From positions 1,214 through 7,516 of the forward strand of contig PKUY01000113.1 of the NCBI GenBank assembly GCA_003131705.1: DNA of 6,303 nt, given 5' to 3'. Below, in pieces: positions 1-6,303 of the stretch; within the stretch, counting starts at the first letter, position 1; each line of letters begins with the position of its first letter. This stretch comes from Acidobacteriota bacterium (GTDB taxonomy: Bacteria > Acidobacteriota > Terriglobia > Acidiferrales > UBA7541). The position numbers and the translations under genes were made by a program. The notes under the pieces were generated by a model. That model did no database searches. It worked only from the letters and a program-made list of their open reading frames with translations, and was not told the origin of the DNA.

Positions 1-1367
1 AGGAGCATTACCGCCGCATCGCCTACGCCAACGAACACTATGCTTCCGGTATACCAGGCTGGAAGACCGACCGTGGCAAGATCTATATCATGTGGGGCCC
101 TGCGGATGAGGTCGATTCGCACCCAACAGGTGGCAACTGGGATCGCCCCATGTCTCAGGGCGGCGGTTCAACGACAACCTATCCCTATGAGGATTGGCGC
201 TATCGCTATCTGGAAAGCATGGGCGAGAACGTTGAACTCGAGTTCGTGGATCCCACCTCTACCGGCGAATATCACTTGAGCATGGACCCCAGCGAAAAAG
301 ATGCGTTGCTTCGCGTCCCGGGAGCCGGACTCACCCAGATGGAGGCTATGGGCCTGGCGAGCAAGAGTAGCCGCTTTAGCAATACCGACGGCACGAATAT
401 GGCGGAAAACCAGATGGGGGGCCAGCTCGGGGAGAATCAGGAAGAGTTCACCCGGCTCGAAAATTTTGCGAACATCATGAAGCCGCCGCCGGTCAAGTTC
501 AAGGACCTCGAAGCCATCGTCACGTCGAGGCTCGTGCGCGACCAAGTAAAATTCGACTACCGTTTTGATTTCCTTCGGATCACGTCCGATACGGTGCTCG
601 TTCCCATCACCGTTCAGATTCCTGTGCGGCAGTTGAGCTTCCAGGAAAAAGACGGCGTGGACTCCGCTTCCATGGATTTGTTTGCACGCGTCACAAGTTT
701 GAGCGGCCGGATCGTGCAGACATTTGAAGACACTCTACGAGCCGACTTTCCCACTTCACTCCTGCAGCAGTCTCTCGGCACTTCTAGAATCTATCAAAAG
801 GCAGTGCCGCTCAGCCCAGGCCTCTACCGCCTCGATATCGTGATCAAGGACGTCAACAGCGGCAACGTCGGCGTCGTGAATACTCGCCTCCCAGTTCCGC
901 GCTTTCAGGACAACCAACTCAGTTCCAGCACGCTTATCCTGGCTGACGACATTCAGCGCGTCTCGACGAAGGATATCGGCCTTGGCCAGTTTGTCCTAGG
1001 GGATGTGAAGGTTCGGCCCAAGCTCGATCAATCGTTTCTTACACAAGACAGCATGGGAGTCTATCTCCAGGTCTACAACTTGAAGGTGGACGATACGACC
1101 CATAAAACGGACACTTCGGTCCAATACCGGGTAACGAAGGACAAGGAGACTGTTCCGGCCTTGAAGTTTGATGTTCCTGTGGATAAGCTGCCCCAGCATG
1201 GCGAAGAAATGACGCTGGAAAATTTGATTACGCTGGGATCGCTCGCGCCCGGAAAATACCACATCGAAATTGCGGTTACTGACAATCTGACGAAGCAAAC
1301 GATTACGCCCACCGCAGACTTTACGGTAAAGCCGTCGCCTGCAGGTGCTGCCCCACAGGGGAGGTGA
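1..1367 (+). CDS. GWxTD domain-containing protein, 3' part (5' end outside window)
   Basis: The reading frame is open from the first complete codon (position 3) to the TGA at 1365-1367, giving about 454 residues; the true start and any signal peptide lie upstream. The signature GWKTDRG is at 57-77 (window codons 19-25). It is followed by IYIMWGPADEV with HPTGG and by EDWRYRYLESMGENVELEFVD, the usual continuation of the GWxTD domain (about codons 1-95). A Met/Gln/Asn-rich linker follows (about 95-160). The rest looks like beta-sandwich material, with two PG-x-Y turns followed by beta strands (PGLYRLDI near codon 272, PGKYHIEI near codon 416) that resemble Ig-like or macroglobulin-like domains. 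The family is common in Acidobacteriota and has no established biochemical role; an exported or envelope location is inferred. The gene directly precedes the outer-membrane protein gene, with which it probably shares a transcript. The ATG at 90 is internal to the domain and is not the start. Confidence 0.9.
   Translation, partial: EHYRRIAYANEHYASGIPGWKTDRGKIYIMWGPADEVDSHPTGGNWDRPMSQGGGSTTTYPYEDWRYRYLESMGENVELEFVDPTSTGEYHLSMDPSEKDALLRVPGAGLTQMEAMGLASKSSRFSNTDGTNMAENQMGGQLGENQEEFTRLENFANIMKPPPVKFKDLEAIVTSRLVRDQVKFDYRFDFLRITSDTVLVPITVQIPVRQLSFQEKDGVDSASMDLFARVTSLSGRIVQTFEDTLRADFPTSLLQQSLGTSRIYQKAVPLSPGLYRLDIVIKDVNSGNVGVVNTRLPVPRFQDNQLSSSTLILADDIQRVSTKDIGLGQFVLGDVKVRPKLDQSFLTQDSMGVYLQVYNLKVDDTTHKTDTSVQYRVTKDKETVPALKFDVPVDKLPQHGEEMTLENLITLGSLAPGKYHIEIAVTDNLTKQTITPTADFTVKPSPAGAAPQGR
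1360..1367 (+). promoter_or_regulatory. Strong ribosome binding site that favours a TTG start
   Basis: GGAGGTGA is fully complementary to eight bases of the usual 16S rRNA 3' tail. It covers the stop codon of the GWxTD gene and sits five bases before TTG 1373, a normal spacing. The alternative GTG at 1364 lies within the motif and so could not use it. A ribosome ending on the upstream gene would finish on this site, which suggests coupled translation. Confidence 0.7.
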
Positions 1368-1372
1368 AGCGT

Positions 1373-3082
1373 TTGAGTATTCGAGCGATCCGCGTTTTCG
1401 GCCTCGGACTCGTTGTGTGTCTTTTTGCCCTTCCCCTTGCAGCCGGTCCCAATTCGGGCAAGATTTCCGGGGTCGTCGTCGATCCCTCAGGAACGCCGCA
1501 GATGGGCGCGACTGTGCTGGTCGCATCCGAGCAGCTTCTCAGCGCTTCACCGATCCAGCTTCTCACCAATGATCGAGGGCGTTTTTCGACAGCCGCTCTG
1601 CCTCCGGGGCAGTACTCCGTACACGTGACGCTCGCAGGATTTTTGCCGGCAATGGAACAGCATATCCAGGTCGACGATCAGCGCGCGACGCTGCTCGAAA
1701 TCGTGCTTGGCTCAGTTTTCTCTTCATTCGAGAAGCTGCGCCGCCAGTCCGATCAGCCAATCGCGTCGGATGATTGGACCTGGGTCCTGCGGACTTCCGC
1801 CGCTACGCGCTCGGTTCTTCGCTGGCAAGATGATCCGGTGACGGTTGCCGCTATACAGGGCGAGGGCGAAGTTGCCTCTGCGCATCCGCTTCGCGGACGC
1901 CTCGAGCTGACCGCCGGCGCTGACCATCCGGGTTCCATTTCAGCTCTGGCGGATTCGCCGGGCACAGCCTTCGTCTACGATCTCGGCGTCGGTTCCAAAG
2001 GGAAACTTCTCGTTGCCGGCCAGTTCAGCCACGAGGATGCTTCCACAGCCGGTGGTTTCGCTACTGAGTGGCTGCCTTCTGGTCAGCCGGGATTTGGACC
2101 CGTCACCACACTGCTCGTACGCGAGTCACGGCTCGGTCCGCAGGGTCCGACCTTCCGCGGCCTCCGCATATCGCACGATGACCAGCTGATGATCGGCGAC
2201 CTCGTGAGCATCCGCTACGGCGCCGAATACCTGATGGCTGGATTCAATGGTACGACCTCGGCGCTGCGGCCGCGCGGTGAAGTGGCAGTGCAGGTCGCAA
2301 ACGGCTGGCTGGCTTCTCTTGCCGTCGCGAGCGACCCATGGCAGGACAGCGCCGCACCGAGCGCGCAAGAGTCTGCGCTGAACACGCTTGACGCTTTTCC
2401 GACCCTGATGAAGCGTAACGGCCACCCCGTACTCGAGAACGGATTACACGAAGAAATCGCAATCCGGCACACCCTGAGCAAACGCGCGAATATAAGTGCG
2501 GCTTTTTTTCACGACCTTTCGACGCACACCGCCGTTATCGGCCGGGGTGGTAACTCGGCCGATGCGGAGTACCTTCAGGATTATTTCTCTGAGGCGTTTG
2601 CGTACGATGGCGGCGCGACGAGTTCCACCGGCACTCGCGTTGCGTACCGTCAAGAGCTCACCGACAACTTGAAAACGATGATCGTTTACGCCTATGCGGG
2701 CGCGCTGGCGCCAAACGGCGAATCCAGTACGACGGAATTGCGCGATCATTTAGCAACGCGCTACCGTCAGAGTTTGGCAGCTGGAATTACGGCCACTGCG
2801 CCGCGCTTTGGCACGAAATTCACGGCGAGCTACAAATGGCTGAGTGGACCAACTGTCTCTCATCAAGATCCCTACGGTGAGTCCCTCTACAACGTCGACC
2901 CTTATCTGAGTATGGAGATCCGCCAATCACTCCCCAGTATTTTCCCGGGGCACATGGAAGTCGAGGCCAACATGGGGAATCTCCTCGCGCAAGGATATGT
3001 TCCCGTCGCAGCGGGAGACGGATTCGTGGTGTTGGTCCCATCTTATCGTTACTTCCGTGGCGGCGTAAGCCTCCAGTTTTAG
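1373..3082 (+). CDS. Carboxypeptidase-regulatory-domain outer-membrane beta-barrel protein, no TonB plug seen
   Basis: This is an exported protein of 569 residues if it starts at the TTG at 1373. A GTG at 1364 would give 572 residues and a 4-bp overlap with the upstream stop. The TTG is preferred because GGAGGTGA at 1360-1367 is a strong Shine-Dalgarno sequence five bases before it, while the GTG lies inside that sequence. The N-terminus (Arg at 4 and 7, then a hydrophobic run at about 8-24 ending LPLAAG) is a signal peptide without a lipobox. Residues about 29-110 form a carboxypeptidase-like regulatory domain (KISGVVVDPSGTPQMGATV; later LPPGQYSVHVTLAGF). The rest has alternating beta-strand character. 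The C-terminus (NLLAQGYVPV, then YRYFRGGVSLQF) matches the end of TonB-dependent receptor barrels, including the final Phe. No TonB box or plug domain is seen between the regulatory domain and the barrel, and the protein is much shorter than the roughly 1,000-residue receptors of this type. The ligand is unknown. A surface or scaffold protein is the alternative. Confidence 0.8.
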   Translation: MSIRAIRVFGLGLVVCLFALPLAAGPNSGKISGVVVDPSGTPQMGATVLVASEQLLSASPIQLLTNDRGRFSTAALPPGQYSVHVTLAGFLPAMEQHIQVDDQRATLLEIVLGSVFSSFEKLRRQSDQPIASDDWTWVLRTSAATRSVLRWQDDPVTVAAIQGEGEVASAHPLRGRLELTAGADHPGSISALADSPGTAFVYDLGVGSKGKLLVAGQFSHEDASTAGGFATEWLPSGQPGFGPVTTLLVRESRLGPQGPTFRGLRISHDDQLMIGDLVSIRYGAEYLMAGFNGTTSALRPRGEVAVQVANGWLASLAVASDPWQDSAAPSAQESALNTLDAFPTLMKRNGHPVLENGLHEEIAIRHTLSKRANISAAFFHDLSTHTAVIGRGGNSADAEYLQDYFSEAFAYDGGATSSTGTRVAYRQELTDNLKTMIVYAYAGALAPNGESSTTELRDHLATRYRQSLAAGITATAPRFGTKFTASYKWLSGPTVSHQDPYGESLYNVDPYLSMEIRQSLPSIFPGHMEVEANMGNLLAQGYVPVAAGDGFVVLVPSYRYFRGGVSLQF

Positions 3083-3160
3083 CTTTTCGCTCACTACTGG
3101 AATTGGGAAGTCTCTTTCCATAAACAGGATGAACCTGGAACATCTATCGAGCTGGTCGCG

Positions 3161-3185
3161 TAAGTCTCACGCAATTCGTGACTTA
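3161..3185. repeat. Imperfect inverted repeat (possible operator or hairpin)
   Basis: TAAGTC (3161-3166) and GACTTA (3180-3185) are exact reverse complements. Inside them ACG (3169-3171) pairs with CGT (3177-3179) around the loop CAATTC or similar, leaving a two-base bulge on the left arm. This is about nine pairs in total. Only a weak T-rich run (TAGTTTA) follows, so a rho-independent terminator for the upstream genes is possible but poor. Its centre lies about 63 bases before the start predicted from the sigma-54-like element, so a binding site for a dimeric regulator is an equally good reading. Confidence 0.4.
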
Positions 3186-3209
3186 GTTTACTGACAATCA
3201 ATGATTCGC

Positions 3210-3225
3210 TGGAACTTGACGTGCT
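3210..3225 (+). promoter_or_regulatory. Candidate sigma-54 (-24/-12) promoter for the two-component genes
   Basis: TGGAACTTGACGTGCT matches the sigma-54 consensus TGGCACG-N4-TTGCW at 9 of 12 defined positions. Both key dinucleotides are present: GG at 3211-3212 and GC at 3223-3224, separated by the required ten bases. The predicted transcription start is near 3236, giving a leader of about 50 bases before the kinase ATG at 3285. A sigma-54 promoter would fit a kinase whose partner may be an NtrC-type activator. Chance matches of this quality occur, and a TTGACG inside the element could instead be part of a sigma-70 promoter. Confidence 0.4.
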
Positions 3226-3270
3226 AGCATAGAATAATTAAGTTGCGCTTCGGGTGGTTTGGGACGCTGT

Positions 3271-3278
3271 AAGGGTGG
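3271..3278 (+). promoter_or_regulatory. Weak ribosome binding site of the histidine kinase gene
   Basis: AAGGGTGG is a partial Shine-Dalgarno match, with six bases between it and the ATG at 3285. No better purine-rich site is near another in-frame start, and the ATG is followed directly by a convincing first membrane span, so this start is accepted. Confidence 0.5.
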
Positions 3279-3284
3279 ATCGGG

Positions 3285-6098
3285 ATGAATGATGGTCTTC
3301 GAATACGGTTAGGGGCGGTTACCCTTGCCCTTCTGACGCTGGCGGCGATAATCTTCGCCGTTATAAACTTCCAGCAGCGTTCACGATTCATTGCCCCCGA
3401 TGACGGCGTAACTTGGATGGACACGGCTGAAGGCGTGACGGCCTGGCATGTCGTCTCCGGTGCGCCTGCTGACAAAGCTGGAATCAAGCAAGGCGATTAC
3501 GTGCAGTCAATCCGCGGCAACGCCATTCACCGCGCCACGGACGTTACCCGCGTTCTCTGGCGCGTGGGCCCTTGGAGTGAAGTCCGCTACGGGATACGCC
3601 GCAACGGCGAGTCGTTCGAAGTGCCCCTGGTTACTGCGCCGCAGGAAAATCCCTCCTCGCTTGAGAACTATCTGCGAATTACAGCGTTGCTCTATCTTTT
3701 CATTGGGCTGTTCATTTTTGTGCGCCGCTGGAACGCGCCGCGCGCCATTCACTTTTATGTTTTCTGCCTTGCTTCTTTTATCCTTTACACCTTTCACTAC
3801 AGCGGCAAGCTGAATTCATTCGACTGGACAATTTACTGGGGCAACGTGGTGGCGCTTCTCTTGCAGCCCGCCTTGCTTGTCCATTTTGCTTTAGTGTTTC
3901 CCGAGCGCCGGGGCGTTCTGTGGCCCAAGTTGATGGCGCTTTACAGCGTTCCCGCTGTTTTGCTGGGCCTTCATACTTTCGTCGCCACCGGAACGCTCGA
4001 TTTCCTGCCCTCGATCACCAGCCGCGAAGCGCTCGACACGATCGAACTGCTCTACCTCGGGATTTATTTCCTGATCGCAGCGGCGATTTTCCTCGCAAGC
4101 TATTTCCGCGCGCCAAGCGGCGTGCTGCGTCAGCAATTGAAGTGGGTCACGGGCGGAACGTTCGCCGGCATCCTTCCGTTCTTCCTGTTGTACGTACTGC
4201 CGCGGCTCGCGAGCACGGTGCCGCAACCGTGGATGAAGCTCTCAGTATTTTCGCTCGCGCTGATCCCGCTCTGCTTCGGCTACGCGATCATCCGCTACCG
4301 CCTGATGGACGTGGACATCATCTTCAAGCGCGGACTGGCTTACACCTTTGCAACAGCGGGCGTCGTCGCGGTTTATTTCGCGGCGATCGCGCTCATCGGC
4401 GAGCTCTTCCACACCGCCTGGCCCACCGGCCCGGCCGGCGGAGTCATCGCCATCGTGGTCGCGGCGTTTCTTTTTCAACCGCTGCGCGACTGGGTGCAGG
4501 CGCGCCTCGATCACTTCTTTTATCGCGACAGGCTTGACTACCGCCGCACGTTGATCGAATTCGGTCGCGCGCTTGCGAACGAAGTCCGCCTCGAGCCGCT
4601 GCTCGGTTCCGTGTTGGATCGGATTTCCCAGACCCTGCTCGTTGACCGACTGGCCGTGTTTCTTGAAGATACGGCGCATCCAGGTCGCTTCGTACTCTCA
4701 CGCTCCATGGGACTACGGCCCGAGGGCCCGCTCGATTTGAGTTTTCTCGACCTGGCAAACCCGGCGCTCGAGCGCGGCTGCCTGTTTTTCGAGTCGGCGC
4801 GCGCTGTCGGCGAGACCGAATCGGTAAGCCGCACGCTCGAAGAACTCGATTTGAACTATTTCATCGCCTGTCGCTTTCACGATCGCACAGCCGCAGTCCT
4901 GGGCCTCGGCAAAACGGTAGATGGCGACTATCTCTCGAGTGACGACCTCGAACTGCTTTCCACCATCGCCGGCTACGTCGCCATCGCCATCGAAAACGCG
5001 CGCCTCTATCAGTCGCTCGAACAAAAAGCTCTGCAGATCGAGCGGCTGAAGGATTTCAGCGAGAACATCGTCGAGTCGCTTCGTATCGGAGTGCTCACCG
5101 TTGATCTCGAAGACCGTGTCGAATCGTGGAATCCTCAGCTGGAAGACTTGCTCGAAATTCCTCGCTGCGAAGCGTTGCACCACACCATTGAGGAAGTGCT
5201 GCCCCGCGATCTTTTCGGGGAGATCGCCTCCCGTGCAGCGAGCGATCACGTCTCGGGAATTTACCGATTTCATTTGGACACGCGCAGCAACCGCCACCTC
5301 GTCATCAATGCCTCGATCGCGCCTCTGCTCGCCAAGGATGGCGCGCGTCTCGGCCGCCTCGTGCTGCTCGATGACATCACGCAGCGCGTGCGCCTCGAGG
5401 ATCAATTGGTCCAGACCGAAAAGCTCACCTCGCTGGGCTTGCTCGCAGCGGGCGTGGCGCATGAAGTGAATACGCCGCTTGCCGTAATCTCGAACTACAT
5501 TCAAATGCTCGCGAAGCAGATTCCACCGGATGATCCCACGCAGAAAACGATCGAGCGGATCGTGAAACAAACTTTCCGCGCGAGTGAGATCGTCAACAAC
5601 CTTCTGAATTTCTCGCGTACCGGCGGCGCCGAATCCATCGAAGTGGATTTGAACTCGGTCCTCGAGGAAACCCTCGTCCTGGTGCAGCATCCGTTCAAGA
5701 CCGCTCGCGTCAACGTGGTGAAGAGTTACACCGAACAATTGCCACCCGTTCTCGGATCCACTACGCGCCTCCAGCAGGTGTTTCTCAATCTTTTTATGAA
5801 CGCGCGGGACGCCATGCCCGGCGGTGGAATGCTCGAAGTTCGCACGACCGCCCACAACGGCTCGGTGGAAATTGAAGTCACCGATACCGGCGCAGGCATC
5901 CCTCCCGAGCATCTGCATCGCATCTTTGATCCATTTTTTACGACCAAGCCTTCCGGCCGCGGAACTGGCCTGGGTCTCTCCGTGAGCTATGGGATCATCA
6001 AAGAACACGCGGGCAAGGTCGACGTCCGCTCGACGCCGGGCAAAGGCACATCATTCCGGCTGGAATTCCCCGTGGCGAGGAAAGCCGTACATGCCTAG
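3285..6098 (+). CDS. PDZ / 10-span membrane / GAF / PAS sensor histidine kinase
   Basis: This 937-residue inner-membrane sensor kinase is expected to autophosphorylate and pass phosphate to the regulator encoded next. Span 1 is at about 11-28. A PDZ domain follows at about 40-118 (GVTW loop, [21 protein letters not shown]). Spans 2-10 lie near 133-147, 154-171, 184-205, 213-234, 253-274, 291-309, 319-337, 352-372 and 384-398. Basic residues after spans 2, 4, 6 and 8 ([13 protein letters not shown], the FRAPSGVLR loop, [16 protein letters not shown]) put the PDZ domain in the periplasm and the C-terminus in the cytoplasm. [12 protein letters not shown] (410-421) is a typical juxtamembrane motif of multi-span kinases. 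Next come GAF (about 436-572), a coiled coil (about 572-595), PAS (about 590-700), HisKA with phospho-acceptor His726 in HEVNTP, and HATPase_c with Asn839 (N box), DTGAGIP at 867-873 (G1), FDPFFTTK at 881-888 and GRGTGLGL at 891-898 (G2). All catalytic motifs are intact. The catalytic core resembles NtrB/ZraS-type kinases. The signal is unknown. Confidence 0.96.
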   Translation: MNDGLRIRLGAVTLALLTLAAIIFAVINFQQRSRFIAPDDGVTWMDTAEGVTAWHVVSGAPADKAGIKQGDYVQSIRGNAIHRATDVTRVLWRVGPWSEVRYGIRRNGESFEVPLVTAPQENPSSLENYLRITALLYLFIGLFIFVRRWNAPRAIHFYVFCLASFILYTFHYSGKLNSFDWTIYWGNVVALLLQPALLVHFALVFPERRGVLWPKLMALYSVPAVLLGLHTFVATGTLDFLPSITSREALDTIELLYLGIYFLIAAAIFLASYFRAPSGVLRQQLKWVTGGTFAGILPFFLLYVLPRLASTVPQPWMKLSVFSLALIPLCFGYAIIRYRLMDVDIIFKRGLAYTFATAGVVAVYFAAIALIGELFHTAWPTGPAGGVIAIVVAAFLFQPLRDWVQARLDHFFYRDRLDYRRTLIEFGRALANEVRLEPLLGSVLDRISQTLLVDRLAVFLEDTAHPGRFVLSRSMGLRPEGPLDLSFLDLANPALERGCLFFESARAVGETESVSRTLEELDLNYFIACRFHDRTAAVLGLGKTVDGDYLSSDDLELLSTIAGYVAIAIENARLYQSLEQKALQIERLKDFSENIVESLRIGVLTVDLEDRVESWNPQLEDLLEIPRCEALHHTIEEVLPRDLFGEIASRAASDHVSGIYRFHLDTRSNRHLVINASIAPLLAKDGARLGRLVLLDDITQRVRLEDQLVQTEKLTSLGLLAAGVAHEVNTPLAVISNYIQMLAKQIPPDDPTQKTIERIVKQTFRASEIVNNLLNFSRTGGAESIEVDLNSVLEETLVLVQHPFKTARVNVVKSYTEQLPPVLGSTTRLQQVFLNLFMNARDAMPGGGMLEVRTTAHNGSVEIEVTDTGAGIPPEHLHRIFDPFFTTKPSGRGTGLGLSVSYGIIKEHAGKVDVRSTPGKGTSFRLEFPVARKAVHA
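6077..6081 (+). promoter_or_regulatory. Ribosome binding site of the response regulator inside the kinase gene
   Basis: GAGGA lies nine bases before the ATG at 6091, within the last codons of the kinase. With the 8-bp gene overlap this suggests translational coupling, a common way of keeping kinase and regulator in step. Confidence 0.55.
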
Positions 6099-6303
6099 AG
6101 GATCCATTCTCGTCATCGATGACGAACTCGAGATCCGCGAGGGACTCGAGGCCCTCCTGACGTCGGAAAAATTTACGGTCACGCTGGCCGAGACCGGTGA
6201 GGCGGGCTTGCAAAAGCTCGACGACGGGCCGTTCGATTTGATGCTTCTCGATGTGAGCCTGCCGGATCGCAACGGCCTGGACATGCTGCGCGAGATCCGT
6301 CTG
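6091..6303 (+). CDS. Response regulator, N-terminal receiver domain (3' end outside window)
   Basis: The first 71 residues of a two-component response regulator are present, open to the window edge. It begins [23 protein letters not shown]. The acidic pair is Asp10-Asp11, and the phospho-acceptor is Asp54 in LMLLDVSLPDRNGLDML. The conserved Thr/Ser and Lys of the later receiver lie beyond the window. The ATG overlaps the kinase stop codon by 8 bp in a different frame, so this is almost certainly the cognate partner. The receiver sequence and the kinase type suggest an NtrC-family sigma-54 activator (receiver, AAA+, Fis-type helix-turn-helix), but the output domain is not visible, so the class is inference. 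Confidence 0.94.
   Translation, partial: MPRGSILVIDDELEIREGLEALLTSEKFTVTLAETGEAGLQKLDDGPFDLMLLDVSLPDRNGLDMLREIRL

Noticed and set aside
90..92. ATG at 90 as the start of the first gene
   Set aside because: The frame stays open upstream and already encodes the GWKTDRG signature at 57-77, so this Met is internal and the gene begins before the window.
168..545. 125-codon minus-strand open frame opposite the GWxTD gene
   Set aside because: It overlaps conserved GWxTD-domain coding sequence on the other strand and has no recognisable motif.
2932..2950. CCCC...GGGG potential hairpin inside the barrel gene
   Set aside because: It is short, lies in coding sequence that encodes a conserved-looking barrel segment, and has no associated regulatory context.
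3109..3137. Small inverted repeats after the barrel gene (GGAA...TTCC and CAGG...CCTG) as a terminator
   Set aside because: The stems are only about four pairs and have no following T run, so they are within chance expectation.
3216..3241. Sigma-70 promoter using TTGACG with TAGAAT or TAATTA
   Set aside because: The -35-like TTGACG is 8 bases from TAGAAT and 14 from TAATTA; neither is near the usual 17. The sigma-54 arrangement at the same place fits better.
3920..4537. 205-codon + strand open frame within the kinase gene
   Set aside because: It is a frame-shifted shadow of the membrane-span region: Arg/Pro/Ala-rich, low complexity and with no domain. The kinase frame is continuous through it.
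4713..6008. 431-codon open frame on the minus strand opposite the kinase gene
   Set aside because: It lies entirely antisense to intact GAF, PAS, HisKA and HATPase_c coding sequence, and its translation shows no recognisable domain. Long antisense frames are common opposite GC-rich genes.

Overview
The window most likely comes from a member of the Acidobacteriota (Terriglobia-like). This is inferred from moderately GC-rich DNA with dense genes on one strand, from a GWxTD-domain protein followed by a carboxypeptidase-regulatory-domain outer-membrane protein, and from a many-membrane-span PDZ-containing histidine kinase paired with a response regulator. All four genes lie on the + strand, and both the first and the last are cut by the window edges.

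Layout: (1) 1-1367 is the 3' part of a GWxTD-domain protein gene. (2) 1373-3082 (or 1364-3082) encodes an exported protein with one carboxypeptidase-like regulatory domain and a predicted beta-barrel ending in Phe. It has no recognisable TonB plug. It follows gene 1 directly, and its Shine-Dalgarno sequence overlaps the gene 1 stop codon, so the two are probably one operon. (3) 3083-3284 is a 202-bp intergenic region with an imperfect inverted repeat, a good sigma-54-type -24/-12 match and a weak ribosome binding site. (4) 3285-6098 encodes a 937-residue sensor histidine kinase: periplasmic PDZ between membrane spans 1 and 2, ten predicted spans, GAF, PAS, HisKA and HATPase_c. (5) 6091-6303 is the start of a response regulator gene overlapping the kinase by 8 bp. 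Only its receiver domain is inside the window.

How they may work together: genes 1 and 2 look like an envelope module of unknown function. The kinase and regulator form a two-component system, probably NtrB/NtrC-like, that could read an envelope signal through the PDZ domain. A working hypothesis is that the PDZ domain senses C-terminal peptides of outer-membrane proteins such as the adjacent barrel, and that the pair is autoregulated through sigma-54. This is inference from domain logic and position, not shown by the sequence. No RNA genes, mobile elements, CRISPR arrays or long repeats were seen.
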